A stretch of DNA of 26,423 nucleotides from OFTM10 sp964196195 (GCA_964196195.1 CAXMSE010000002.1:1-26423), one strand, 5' to 3'; positions 1 to 8,182 are shown, numbered from the stretch's first letter. The notes: generated from the sequence alone by a model not told the origin. Made by a program: numbers and translations.

Positions 1-1758
1 CACAGATTTCGGAGTTACCTCGACACACTCGTCGTCGGCGATCGTCTCCAACGACTGCTCGAGCGACAGCAGCTTCGGCGGCGTGAGTCGGATGGTGTCG
101 TCGGACGACTGGGTACGGATGTTGGTCTGCTTCTTCTCGCGACAGATGTTGACATCCATGTCTTCGCCACGGGAGTTCTCGCCGACGATCATGCCCTGGT
201 AAACCTTCGCTCCGGGGCCAACGTAGAGCGCCGACCGTTCTTGCAACGACGCGATCGCGTAGCCGGTGGTTTCCCCGGTGCGGTCGGCCACCACGCTGCC
301 GCTCTGGCGCATTCTTATCTCGCCCGCCCACGGCATCCATCCCTCGAACACATGATGGAGAAGGCCGGTGCCACGGGTCTCGGTGAGGAACTCGGTACGA
401 AACCCGATGAGAGCGCGGGCGGGAACCACATAGTCGAGCCGGACCCAGCCGGTACCGTGATTGGACATGTCGTCCATGCGTGCCTTGCGCGCCCCGAGAA
501 GTTGGGTGACCGCACCGACGTACTCCTCGGGCACGTCGATGGTGAGCCGCTCGGTGGGTTCGTGCAACTTTTCGTCGATCTCACGGGTGAGTACCGCAGG
601 CTTACCGACGGTGAGCTCGAAACCTTCACGACGCATGGTCTCCACCAGGATCGCGAGCTGGAGCTCACCGCGGCCCTGAACCTCCCAGGTATCGGGCCTC
701 TCGGTGTCGAGAACGCGGATCGAGACATTGCCGACCAGTTCCTTCTCGAGACGGGCATTGATGAGGCGGGCGGTGAGCTTTTTGCCGTCGGTGCCGGCGA
801 GGGGAGAAGAGTTCACGCCGATCGTCATCGAAAGGGTGGGCTCGTCCACGGTGATCGCGGGGAACGGGCGAGGGTCGTTGGGGTCGGCGAGGGTCTCGCC
901 GATCGTGACCCCATCGATGCCGGCCACGCCGATCAACTCGCCGGGACCCGCCTCGTCGACCTCGATCTGATCGAGCGCGTCGGTGACCGTGAGGGTGCCC
1001 ACCCGGGCCGAATCGACCGTGCCATCGGCGCGGCACCACGCAACCGCCTGGCCCTTGCGGATGGTGCCATGTTCGACGCGACAGATGGCGATCCTGCCCA
1101 CGTAAGGCGAAGCATCGAGGTTGGTCACCCAGGCCCGCATCGGATGATCGGGATCGTGGCGCGGAGGCGGAACGGTGTCGAGCAACACATCGAACAAGGC
1201 GGTGAGGCCGGTACCGGGTACCTCCGGATCGAGGGTGGCCATTCCCTCGCGAGCGATCGTGTAGACGATCGGGAAGTCGATCTGGTGCTCCTTGGCATCG
1301 AGGTCGAGGAAGAGCTCGTAGACATCATCGACCACCTCGGCGATTCGGGCGTCGGGTCGGTCGATCTTGTTGATCACCAGCACAACCGGCAGCTCGAGAG
1401 CCAGCGCCTTGCGCAGCACGAACCGGGTCTGGGGAAGGGGCCCTTCGGAGGCATCGACGAGCAGAACCACGCCGTCGACCATCGTGAGGGCCCGCTCGAC
1501 CTCGCCGCCGAAATCGGCGTGTCCCGGCGTATCGACGATGTTGATCTTGACGTCGCGGTATCGGATGGCGGTGTTCTTGGCGAGGATCGTTATCCCCTTC
1601 TCACGCTCGAGATCCATCGAATCCATGACGCGGTCGGTGAGCGCAGCACCTTCGCGGAAGGCACCCGACTGGCGCAGCAGGGCATCGACAAGGGTGGTCT
1701 TGCCATGATCGACGTGGGCGATCATGGCCACATTGCGCATGTCGTCGCGTGTGATCAC
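1..1758 (-). CDS. typA: Translational GTPase TypA/BipA (3' end beyond window)
   Basis: Ribosome-associated GTPase of the EF-G/LepA superfamily, involved in ribosome assembly and stress or cold adaptation. The reverse-strand frame is open to base 1, with 586 codons in the window. Near the N-terminus are the P-loop AHVDHGKTT (about residues 14-22), the switch region around EREKGITI, the G3 motif DTPGHADFGGE and the G4 motif NKID. Elongation-factor domains II, III and V follow, with the BipA-type C-terminal domain up to DDECVEVTPKSV. E. coli BipA is about 607 residues, so only some 20 residues are missing. I chose the GTG at 1758 (MITRDDMRNVAMIAHVDHGK) over the ATG at 1740 because the family usually carries a few residues before RNVA, and because TACCCT lies exactly six bases upstream with no Shine-Dalgarno site. 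It diverges from the RraA-like gene across 73 bp. Confidence 0.96.
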   Translation of the reverse strand, partial: MITRDDMRNVAMIAHVDHGKTTLVDALLRQSGAFREGAALTDRVMDSMDLEREKGITILAKNTAIRYRDVKINIVDTPGHADFGGEVERALTMVDGVVLLVDASEGPLPQTRFVLRKALALELPVVLVINKIDRPDARIAEVVDDVYELFLDLDAKEHQIDFPIVYTIAREGMATLDPEVPGTGLTALFDVLLDTVPPPRHDPDHPMRAWVTNLDASPYVGRIAICRVEHGTIRKGQAVAWCRADGTVDSARVGTLTVTDALDQIEVDEAGPGELIGVAGIDGVTIGETLADPNDPRPFPAITVDEPTLSMTIGVNSSPLAGTDGKKLTARLINARLEKELVGNVSIRVLDTERPDTWEVQGRGELQLAILVETMRREGFELTVGKPAVLTREIDEKLHEPTERLTIDVPEEYVGAVTQLLGARKARMDDMSNHGTGWVRLDYVVPARALIGFRTEFLTETRGTGLLHHVFEGWMPWAGEIRMRQSGSVVADRTGETTGYAIASLQERSALYVGPGAKVYQGMIVGENSRGEDMDVNICREKKQTNIRTQSSDDTIRLTPPKLLSLEQSLETIADDECVEVTPKSV

Positions 1759-1764
1759 CGCGGA

Positions 1765-1770
1765 AGGGTA
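1765..1770 (-). promoter_or_regulatory. Putative -10 box for leaderless typA
   Basis: On the minus strand TACCCT is followed by six bases and then the GTG start of typA at 1758. This spacing would put the transcription start on the start codon. No Shine-Dalgarno sequence precedes the start. Inferred from pattern only. Confidence 0.4.
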
Positions 1771-1819
1771 CCGAGGCCCACCTGAGTACCCTCGTGGACG
1801 GCCTCGCCGGTCCCCTGGC

Positions 1820-1825
1820 TACGAT
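1820..1825 (+). promoter_or_regulatory. Putative -10 box for leaderless RraA-like gene
   Basis: TACGAT matches TANNNT and lies six bases (GCTCAC) upstream of the ATG at 1832, which has no Shine-Dalgarno site. The arrangement predicts transcription starting at the A of the start codon. The divergent typA start shows the same layout. Confidence 0.45.
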
Positions 1826-1831
1826 GCTCAC

Positions 1832-2524
1832 ATGTTGAACCAGGCCGAACTCGATGCTCTGGCGGATTTCGACACGCCGACGATCTGCAACGCGATCGAG
1901 GCGGTGGCGCCACAACGTCGGGGATGGGGCTACACCACCGATCCCTTCTTCGTCATCGACCGTGCGGCCCGACCCATCGTGGGCTATGCCCGCACTGCCA
2001 CAATTCGATCATCACAACCCTCGGGCCGAACACCCGAAGCAGACTCGGCTTCGCGGATCGCCTACTACCAACATGTCGATGAGGGCGACGAGCCCACCAT
2101 CACCGTGATCCAAGACATCGACCCCCACGTGGGGTTTGGGGCCTGGTGGGGTGAGGTCCACTCGAATGTCCACAAGGGGTTCGGCTCGATTGGGGTGGTC
2201 ACCAACGGCAGCATCCGCGACCTCGACGACTGGGCCGACAACTTTCAGGCCCTGGCCGGGTCTGTGGCGCCTTCCCACGGGTGGGTTCACGCGGTCGAAT
2301 ACGCGATTCCCGTCACCGTCCACGGCATGCGGGTAGTCCCGGGCGACCTGATCCACGCCGATGTTCATGGCGCGGTCGTCATCCCCGACGAGCACGCCCG
2401 TGAACTTCCCTCTGTGGTGGCAGGGCTCATGGAGCAAGAATCCACCCTGATCAGGGCCTCTCAAGCCGACGGTTTCTCAGCCGACGTCTACGAGAAGCTC
2501 ATCAACCCGTTCGGACCTCACTGA
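1832..2524 (+). CDS. RraA-like family protein (HMG/CHA aldolase-type fold)
   Basis: 230-residue protein of the RraA / 4-hydroxy-4-methyl-2-oxoglutarate aldolase-like superfamily, once annotated as 'dimethylmenaquinone methyltransferase'. It shows the family's TNGSIRDLDD motif (GxxRD, whose Arg and Asp are catalytic in the aldolase members) and the C-terminal GMRVVPGDLIHADVHGAVVIP-like block split across the end of the barrel. The N-terminus DFDTPTICNAIE is typical of a subfamily with longer internal segments than true RraA, so RNase E inhibition is unlikely. The open frame extends upstream into typA, but the ATG at 1832 is preferred because homologues start near here and a TANNNT box sits at leaderless distance. 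It is first in an operon: 33 bp separate it from the OCD-family gene. Substrate unknown; a lyase acting on a small oxo- or hydroxy-acid is the best guess. Confidence 0.85.
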   Translation: MLNQAELDALADFDTPTICNAIEAVAPQRRGWGYTTDPFFVIDRAARPIVGYARTATIRSSQPSGRTPEADSASRIAYYQHVDEGDEPTITVIQDIDPHVGFGAWWGEVHSNVHKGFGSIGVVTNGSIRDLDDWADNFQALAGSVAPSHGWVHAVEYAIPVTVHGMRVVPGDLIHADVHGAVVIPDEHARELPSVVAGLMEQESTLIRASQADGFSADVYEKLINPFGPH

Positions 2525-2557
2525 GCACACCCTCGCCGGATAAATAGGAGACCTGAA

Positions 2558-3532
2558 ATGAATGATCCACTCATTCCTGCCGCGCATGACCTGCTGATCA
2601 TTTCGGCGGCGGAGTGTTTCGAACTGCTCGACCTGAGCGACCTCAGGGAGTCGTTGGAGCGGGCCCTTCTCGCCCATTCCAATGGCGACGCCGATGTGCC
2701 ACCACGAATCGCCGCCCGCACCGGAGCGGGCCTCTTGGCTTCGATGCCAGGCAATGTCGATGGGATGGGTATGGCCGCGAAGCTGGTGAGTGTTTTCCCG
2801 GGCAACCACGGAACATCCGTACCGAGCCATCAGGCGCTGATCGCCGTGTTCGACCAGAATAACGGCCGTCCTCTGGCCCTGATGGACGGCACCTATCTCA
2901 CCGGCATCCGAACCGGCGCCGCCGCCGCGCTGGGTGCCGATCTCGCGGCACGATCCGACGCCACCACGCTCGCGATAATCGGCGCCGGGGTTCAGGGCCA
3001 CGCGGCCGCTCGAACGTTTGCCACGATCCGCGACTGGACCGACACTCGGATCGCGTCTCGTAACCCGGCATCGGCCCAGGCGCTCGCCGCAGTCACCTCA
3101 GGGGCGCGAGTCGTGCCTACTTTCGAGGAGGCGGTACGGGGAGCCGACGTGGTGGCCCTGTGCACCGATGCGTCCGAGCCTGTCATCGACCACGCTTGGC
3201 TCAGCGCCGGCACCCACGTGTCATCGGTCGGTGGCACCAGCGGCCCCGAGATCGATTCCGCCACGATGATGGCAGCCGATCGCGTGCTTGTGGAATGGCG
3301 GGGGGCGACCAGCAATGCTCCGCCCGCCGGCGCCCACGAGCTTCAGGGGATCGACGCCGACAAGGTAGTGGAGGTGGGTGAGGTACTCGCGGGCCGGGCC
3401 CGGGCGCGAACCAGCGACCATGAGCTCACGGTCTATAAATCGACGGGCCACGCGGTGGAAGACATCGCCGCAGCTCACGTGATCTACGACAAGGCGATCG
3501 CCACCGGTGCCGGCGTACGCGTAGAGATCTGA
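2558..3532 (+). CDS. Ornithine cyclodeaminase/mu-crystallin family NAD(P)-dependent oxidoreductase
   Basis: 324 residues, full length for the family. The N-terminal substrate domain holds Lys75 in MAAKLVSVFPGN and the conserved DGTYLTGIRTGAAAALG block with Arg118. The Rossmann motif GAGVQGHA (142-149) and the C-terminal YKSTGHAVEDIAAA signature follow. True ornithine cyclodeaminase has VGGDCPGKTE with a catalytic Asp (Asp228 in Pseudomonas putida, from memory). Here the segment reads VGGTSGPEID (about 224-233), so that Asp is replaced and cyclodeamination of ornithine is unlikely. Other members of this fold are ketimine or pyrroline-2-carboxylate reductases, alanine dehydrogenase and mu-crystallin, and an imine reductase or amino acid dehydrogenase role is more plausible. 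AGGAG (2546-2550) lies seven bases before the ATG. It is second in the RraA-like operon; the hydrolase start follows its stop by four bases. Confidence 0.9.
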   Translation: MNDPLIPAAHDLLIISAAECFELLDLSDLRESLERALLAHSNGDADVPPRIAARTGAGLLASMPGNVDGMGMAAKLVSVFPGNHGTSVPSHQALIAVFDQNNGRPLALMDGTYLTGIRTGAAAALGADLAARSDATTLAIIGAGVQGHAAARTFATIRDWTDTRIASRNPASAQALAAVTSGARVVPTFEEAVRGADVVALCTDASEPVIDHAWLSAGTHVSSVGGTSGPEIDSATMMAADRVLVEWRGATSNAPPAGAHELQGIDADKVVEVGEVLAGRARARTSDHELTVYKSTGHAVEDIAAAHVIYDKAIATGAGVRVEI

Positions 3533-3536
3533 GCCG

Positions 3537-5591
3537 ATGCCTCTCGGTCGGCGGAGCCTGGCCCTCGGTCTGGCTCTCGCTTCGGTGGCGGCAGCGTGCA
3601 GTTCGGTTTCCACCGACGAACTGGCCGGCCGCTACACCGCTCCCGACATCTCTCGCCTCGACCCGGACGGCTCGGTCACCAGGCTCCCACCGCCCACCGG
3701 CTCAGGAACAGCAGACGGAATCGACCCACTCACCGAGCCCCTCGAAGTGGAGACGGCAATCTGTCCGTTCGACACCGATTCGGTCCCCGTCGGAGTCGAG
3801 TGCGGATCGATCACGGTGCCGCCTCGTCACGACCCGGGTGTCGAACCGGTCACGATCGCATTTGCGATCTTTCGAGCCCAGGCCGCCGATCCGGAGCCGG
3901 ATCCGGTCGTCTATCTGCACGGAGGCCCCGGAGGCTCGGTTCTGGCGGACGCCGACTCGCTCTATCCGTCGGTGGTCGATCCCTTCGTGGCCGATCGCGA
4001 CGTCATCCTCTTCGATCAGAGAGGTGCAGGCGAGTCATCGGCCCTACCCGTCTGTCACGAGGCCTACCTTCTCGACGACGAGTTCTTCGCCAGCAGCACC
4101 GCCCATGTGGACATTGCCGCCGACTACACCGACCTGGTGGCAAGTTGCGGGAAGCGGTTGAGCGCCGACGACCACATCGACCTGGGCGCGTACAACAGCC
4201 AGTCCCACGCCGACGACGTGGTGGAACTGATGTATGCCCTCGGTATCGATCGGTACAACCTCTACGGCAGTTCGTACGGCACCCGCCTTGCGCAGACGAT
4301 CATGCGGGATCATCCCGAAGGTGTCCGATCCGTCATCCTCAACGGTATCTATCCGATCGAGGAGAACCTGATCGGCTCGGTGTCCGAGAGCTACGAGGCT
4401 GCTCTTGATCGGGTCTTCCAGGCTTGCGTCGACAGTGCGATCTGTGGCGAGGCACTCCCCGATCCGTGGACCGCTTTCGAGCAGGTGGTGGCGAGCCTCG
4501 ATGCCGAGCCGCTGCCCGTCGAAATCCCCCTCAGCCAGCACTCGACCTACGACGCAGAGGTCAACGGGGACGACCTGATCAACGGCTTCCACTCACTGCT
4601 CTACACCGCCGCTACCGCGGCAATGATTCCCGACACCCTGATCGACTATCTCGACGGAGATGTCTCCAGGTTGGAGCGGATCGCCCGCGATGGAGTTTTC
4701 GACATCGGAGACGTTGCCGCCTACGTGGCCGTGCAGTGTCACGAGGAGGCCCCGTTCACCACGCCGGCTCAACTCGACGAAGCCGCAGCCTCCGCCTCTC
4801 CGTACGAGCGGATCAATCTCGCCCCGGGCTTGATCGGTGTCGACCTGATAGAGGTCTGTCCGAGCTGGGACACCGGCTCCAGCGATCCGGCCGAGAACGA
4901 CCCGGTCAGCTGGGACGCTCCGACGCTCGTCATGTCGGGTGGGATCGACCCGATAACCCCTCCGTGGTGGGCTCAGGCGCTGGCCGACCGGCTGCCCGCT
5001 GCCACCCTCGTCGTATCGGCCGATCTCGGTCACGACTCCGACGAAGGCCTCTGCGCCGCGGGGATCATGGCGGAGTTCATGCACGACCCCCACCGACCCA
5101 CCGCGACGGGGTGCGCCTCGATCGCCACCGGCCCCGTGGTCGACAACCGCCCCGTGAGGCTCACCCCCGAACTCACAGCCGAGATGTTCTCCGGATCGTT
5201 CGACGTGGAGGCGGGGCCCGGTACCGAACTGGTCGATATCGAACTTCCCGACTGGTGGATTGAGGCTTACGCGGATGAAGACGTGTTTTGGCGTGGCCTC
5301 GACCAACTCGATCCCACCGCCCTGGTGCTGCGAGCCGGCCCGATCGATCCTGATGAGCTGTTCTGGTACCTCGATGTGGACACATCAGGTGATCTCGAGG
5401 AGTCCGCCCTGCCGTCAGGGGTGGGTCAGGAGTGGACTCGCCTCGCGTTTTCCACCGCCGGCCTCGACCTCGTCGTCTATGAGCGAAACGACGATATCTC
5501 CATGAACGTGACCCTGGTCGGCTACGACGATGAGCTTCCTCTGCTCGAGCGGAACATTCTCCTACCCGCGGTGCGCTCGATCAGTCCGTGA
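3537..5591 (+). CDS. Secreted lipoprotein-like alpha/beta hydrolase with TAP-like C-terminus (probable aminopeptidase)
   Basis: 684 residues. The N-terminus is a basic start, a hydrophobic stretch and Cys21 in SVAAACSS, which looks like a somewhat atypical lipobox, so the protein is probably exported and perhaps lipid-anchored. The alpha/beta hydrolase fold shows oxyanion motif HGGPGG (128-133), DQRGAGES, nucleophile Ser246 in GSSYGT, Asp471 in SGGIDPITP and His499 in ADLGHDS, which is the layout of proline iminopeptidase and Streptomyces tripeptidyl aminopeptidase families with a TAP-like C-terminal region. About 150-170 further residues after the catalytic His are more than usual and I cannot assign them. 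The start lies four bases after the OCD stop, so translation is probably coupled. Cleavage of small peptides or amides outside the membrane, feeding the upstream enzymes, is inference from linkage only. Confidence 0.85.
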   Translation: MPLGRRSLALGLALASVAAACSSVSTDELAGRYTAPDISRLDPDGSVTRLPPPTGSGTADGIDPLTEPLEVETAICPFDTDSVPVGVECGSITVPPRHDPGVEPVTIAFAIFRAQAADPEPDPVVYLHGGPGGSVLADADSLYPSVVDPFVADRDVILFDQRGAGESSALPVCHEAYLLDDEFFASSTAHVDIAADYTDLVASCGKRLSADDHIDLGAYNSQSHADDVVELMYALGIDRYNLYGSSYGTRLAQTIMRDHPEGVRSVILNGIYPIEENLIGSVSESYEAALDRVFQACVDSAICGEALPDPWTAFEQVVASLDAEPLPVEIPLSQHSTYDAEVNGDDLINGFHSLLYTAATAAMIPDTLIDYLDGDVSRLERIARDGVFDIGDVAAYVAVQCHEEAPFTTPAQLDEAAASASPYERINLAPGLIGVDLIEVCPSWDTGSSDPAENDPVSWDAPTLVMSGGIDPITPPWWAQALADRLPAATLVVSADLGHDSDEGLCAAGIMAEFMHDPHRPTATGCASIATGPVVDNRPVRLTPELTAEMFSGSFDVEAGPGTELVDIELPDWWIEAYADEDVFWRGLDQLDPTALVLRAGPIDPDELFWYLDVDTSGDLEESALPSGVGQEWTRLAFSTAGLDLVVYERNDDISMNVTLVGYDDELPLLERNILLPAVRSISP

Positions 5592-5636
5592 GTGGATTCG
5601 CGGGTCCTGGGCAGCGGGCTGGCGCGCAAGGGCCCC

Positions 5637-5645
5637 TGTTATGAC
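5637..5645 (+). promoter_or_regulatory. Possible extended -10 promoter of bpa
   Basis: TG-T-TATGAC ends 11 bases before the bpa ATG at 5657, and no Shine-Dalgarno site is visible. It would give a 5' leader of only about five bases. No convincing -35 is seen. The call is weak. Confidence 0.25.
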
Positions 5646-5656
5646 ACTGTTGCAGC

Positions 5657-6142
5657 ATGAGTGATCTACCTACCGACGAACCCACTGTCCCGCTGTCCGA
5701 CGCGGATCAACCCGCCGCTGAGCCCGATCCCGAACCGAGCGTGTCGGATCCGGCCAAGCTCATCCGCCTCGGCACCATGCTCCAGACCCTCATGGCCGAG
5801 GTCCGTCAAGCCGACACCGACGAGGAGAGCCGTCGAATGCTGGCGCGAATCCACAATGAAACGATGGAGGAACTGGCAACGGTGCTGTCCACGGATCTGA
5901 TGGACGAGCTCACCGAGTTTGCGGACTGCTGCGGCGACGACGGCGTCCCATCCGAGGCCGAGATCCGGGTTGCTCAGGCCCAGCTCGTCGGCTGGCTCCA
6001 AGGCCTGCTTCAGGGACTCCAGGCGTCGATGGCCCAGCAGCATGCTGCTGCTGCGATGCAGGTACAGCAGCTACAAGCCAGCCGGTCGGGCCAAGCACCC
6101 CAACCGCCGGGACTCCCCCAGCAGGCCGGGACCTACTTGTAG
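5657..6142 (+). CDS. bpa: Bacterial proteasome activator Bpa/PafE (DUF2587 family)
   Basis: 161-residue ATP-independent activator of the 20S core proteasome. It forms a ring that docks on the core and feeds in unfolded or damaged proteins. The match to Mycobacterium tuberculosis Rv3780 (174 residues) is clear from memory: PAKLIRLGTMLQTLMAEVR in helix 1, IHNETMEELATVL, then VPSEAEIRVAQAQLVGWLQG followed by a Gln/Ala-rich helix. The C-terminus ends GTYL, corresponding to the GQYL tail that inserts between the alpha subunits of the 20S core. The acidic, disordered N-terminus (about 1-30) is also typical. It lies 65 bp after the hydrolase gene. Its TAG stop overlaps the convergent SDR gene by 10 bp. 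No proteasome subunit genes lie in the window. Confidence 0.92.
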   Translation: MSDLPTDEPTVPLSDADQPAAEPDPEPSVSDPAKLIRLGTMLQTLMAEVRQADTDEESRRMLARIHNETMEELATVLSTDLMDELTEFADCCGDDGVPSEAEIRVAQAQLVGWLQGLLQGLQASMAQQHAAAAMQVQQLQASRSGQAPQPPGLPQQAGTYL

Positions 6143-6927
6143 ATCGTCGAAAGGCCGCCGGAGACGGGAACGATCGCTCCTGTCACGAACGATCCTGCCT
6201 GCGATGCCAGATAGATCGCGACACCGGCCATGTCGTCGGGCACGCCGATCCGGCCCATCGGCACATCGTTGGCGAGGGCATCGCGGGTCGCCGGGTTGCT
6301 CAGTGCGAAGGCCATCATCTGGCTGTCGAAGGGCCCCGGAGCGATGGCGTTGACGGTGATGTGGTCGGCCGCCAGGCTCTTGGCGAGGTGGCGGGTGAGC
6401 ATGTGCACCGCCGCCTTCGACGATGAGTAGGAGAAGGTGTCCCATTCGGGGGGAGTGAGGCCATTGACCGATCCCGTATTGATGACGCGGCTCGGTGACC
6501 CCGCGCCGCCCGCGGCGCGGAGCTGAGGCAGAAGCTTCTGGGTGAGGAAGAACACACCGCGCACGTTGACGTTCATCACCTTGTCCCACCCTCCTGCGGA
6601 GAAGTTGTCGAGGGGTTCGCCCCACGACGCACCGGCGTTGTTGCACAAGATGTCGAGCCCGTCCCAGCGCTCGCCCACCTCCGCGGCCAGGTGTTCGATC
6701 CCTGCGTCGGTGGAGAGGTCGGCGGGTATACCGACGCAGGTGCCCTTGGCCGACAACGCCTCCGCCGCCGCGGCTACCTGGTCGGCCTTGCGGGCCGAGA
6801 TGACCACCTCGCAACCGGCATCGACCAGCCCGTCCGCGATCATGTAGCCGATCCCCCGGGATCCGCCGGTGACAACGGCTCGCTTCCCCTCGAGTCCGAA
6901 CAATGATTGCAGGCGGTCGACATTCAC
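6133..6927 (-). CDS. RhlG-like short-chain dehydrogenase/reductase
   Basis: 264-residue classical SDR. It has the cofactor motif TGGSRGIG (20-27), NNAGASWGEP (about 97-106), Asn121 in the MNVNVRG helix, catalytic Ser153, Tyr167 and Lys171 (YSSSK), and the PG motif APGPFDS. SARK after beta-2 (44-47) suggests NADP preference. From memory it resembles Pseudomonas RhlG, an NADPH-dependent beta-ketoacyl reductase, especially in GLEGKRAVVTGGSRGIG and NNAGASWG; many gluconate 5-dehydrogenase-like SDRs look similar, so the substrate is open. GTG start at 6927 with GGAG about eight bases upstream. It lies 61 bp downstream of the aminotransferase on the same strand and probably shares its transcript. 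The 3' end overlaps bpa by 10 bp. Confidence 0.9.
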   Translation of the reverse strand: MNVDRLQSLFGLEGKRAVVTGGSRGIGYMIADGLVDAGCEVVISARKADQVAAAAEALSAKGTCVGIPADLSTDAGIEHLAAEVGERWDGLDILCNNAGASWGEPLDNFSAGGWDKVMNVNVRGVFFLTQKLLPQLRAAGGAGSPSRVINTGSVNGLTPPEWDTFSYSSSKAAVHMLTRHLAKSLAADHITVNAIAPGPFDSQMMAFALSNPATRDALANDVPMGRIGVPDDMAGVAIYLASQAGSFVTGAIVPVSGGLSTIYK

Positions 6928-6988
6928 GATGGTGCTCCGATCTGGCTATGGCTGATTGCGATCAACGGCAATCATGCACCCTGGATCG

Positions 6989-8161
6989 TCAGCGCACCAC
7001 GTGGGCCAGCCGCCGCACCGCTTCGGGGAGATCAGCGGAGTCGACGGTGGCGAAGCTGAGCCGGACATGGTCACGAAGATCGCGGTGGACCGCGAATGCC
7101 GCGCCGGGCACGAAGGCAACTCCTTGCTCGAGCGCGGCGGGAAGGATCTCCTGGGCGTCGCTGCCGGGGATCCGCAACCACAGGAACATCCCGCCCTGAG
7201 GTTCGGCGAATTCGGCTTCGGGCAGTATCTCTCTCAGCGCCGCCACCAGGGAGTCGCGCTGATTTTCGTACCAGGGTCGGAGGGTCTCGATGTGGGCATC
7301 GAGCCAACCGGGCCGAGTGACCAGCTCGCGGACGACGGCCTGGGACACCGTTGAGGTGTGCAGGTCGACAGCCTGTTTGGCGATGGTCACCGCTTCGATG
7401 AGCCACGGGGGCCCGACCATCCAGCCAACCCGAAGTCCTGGTGCGAGGGTCTTGGAGACGGTGCGCAACCTCACCACCAGATCCGACCCGGGTCCCATCT
7501 CCGGCGCGGGTTCGCCGTCGTAGCGGAGGGCCCCGTAGGGGTCGTCCTCCACGATCACGAAGCCATGCTGTTCGGCCAGCTCAACCAGCCGGTGGCGACG
7601 CTCGGCGCTGAGGACAGCACCGGTCGGATTGTCGAAGTTGGCCACGACATAGACGAGCTTGGGCTGGAGGCCGGCGGCGAGTTGTTCGCCGAGTTCGTCG
7701 ACCATGAGTCCGTCGTGGTCGACCCGAATACCGACGAACTCGGGTTGGGCGGAGGCGAGGGCCTGGCGGGCGCCGACGTAGCAGGGGTCGCCCACAACCA
7801 CGGTGTCGCCGGGATCCACCAGCACCCTGGTGAGCAGGTCGAGCGCCTGTTGGGAGCCGGTGGTGACGACTATGTCGGCTGCGGTGGTGGACGAGCCCTG
7901 AGCAGTGTGGCGAGCTGCGATCCATTCGCGTAGTTCGGTCTCGCCCTCGGTGAGGCCGTATTGCAGACCCTCACCTCGTCCGAGCACGGCCGCGGCCGCA
8001 TCAGCGATTTCAGCAACGGGGAATCTCGCCGCGGCAGGAAGCCCTCCGGCAAGGGAGAGAACTCCGGGCTTCCCGGCGTGACGCAGCAGGTCGCGGATTG
8101 CCGACGATTCTGCGTTGAGCGCCTGGCGGGATAGCAAGGGGGCGGTGGTGGAGGTGGCCAT
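6989..8161 (-). CDS. PLP-dependent class I/II aminotransferase (LysN/ARO8-like)
   Basis: 390-residue fold-type I aminotransferase. Visible are TGSQQALDLL (phosphate-binding turn), NFDNPTG with Asn178, EDDPYGALRY with Asp207 and Tyr209, the internal aldimine Lys237 in TVSKTLAPGLRVGW, and Arg367 in DHVRLSFA for the substrate carboxylate. The pattern fits the 2-aminoadipate/aromatic/branched-chain group that also forms the C-terminal domain of MocR regulators; no DNA-binding domain is attached here. The ATG at 8161 has no Shine-Dalgarno site, but TAGGAT lies exactly six bases upstream, so it may be leaderless as well as reached by read-through from the transporter operon, whose ATPase stop is 21 bp upstream. 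It probably transaminates an amino acid or 2-oxo acid related to the transporter's ligand. Confidence 0.9.
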   Translation of the reverse strand: MATSTTAPLLSRQALNAESSAIRDLLRHAGKPGVLSLAGGLPAAARFPVAEIADAAAAVLGRGEGLQYGLTEGETELREWIAARHTAQGSSTTAADIVVTTGSQQALDLLTRVLVDPGDTVVVGDPCYVGARQALASAQPEFVGIRVDHDGLMVDELGEQLAAGLQPKLVYVVANFDNPTGAVLSAERRHRLVELAEQHGFVIVEDDPYGALRYDGEPAPEMGPGSDLVVRLRTVSKTLAPGLRVGWMVGPPWLIEAVTIAKQAVDLHTSTVSQAVVRELVTRPGWLDAHIETLRPWYENQRDSLVAALREILPEAEFAEPQGGMFLWLRIPGSDAQEILPAALEQGVAFVPGAAFAVHRDLRDHVRLSFATVDSADLPEAVRRLAHVVR

Positions 8162-8167
8162 CGCCTG

Positions 8168-8173
8168 ATCCTA
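8168..8173 (-). promoter_or_regulatory. Putative -10 box for leaderless aminotransferase gene
   Basis: Reading on the minus strand, TAGGAT is followed by CAGGCG and then the ATG at 8161. The spacing matches the other leaderless candidates in the window and would allow expression independent of the importer genes. Confidence 0.4.
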
Positions 8174-8182
8174 GAGAATCGG

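Noticed and set aside
241..1785. Long plus-strand open frame (514 codons) opposite typA
   Set aside because: The minus strand encodes an unmistakable TypA with all GTPase motifs; the plus frame is the GC-driven mirror of it, rich in His, Gly and Asp with no recognisable domain.
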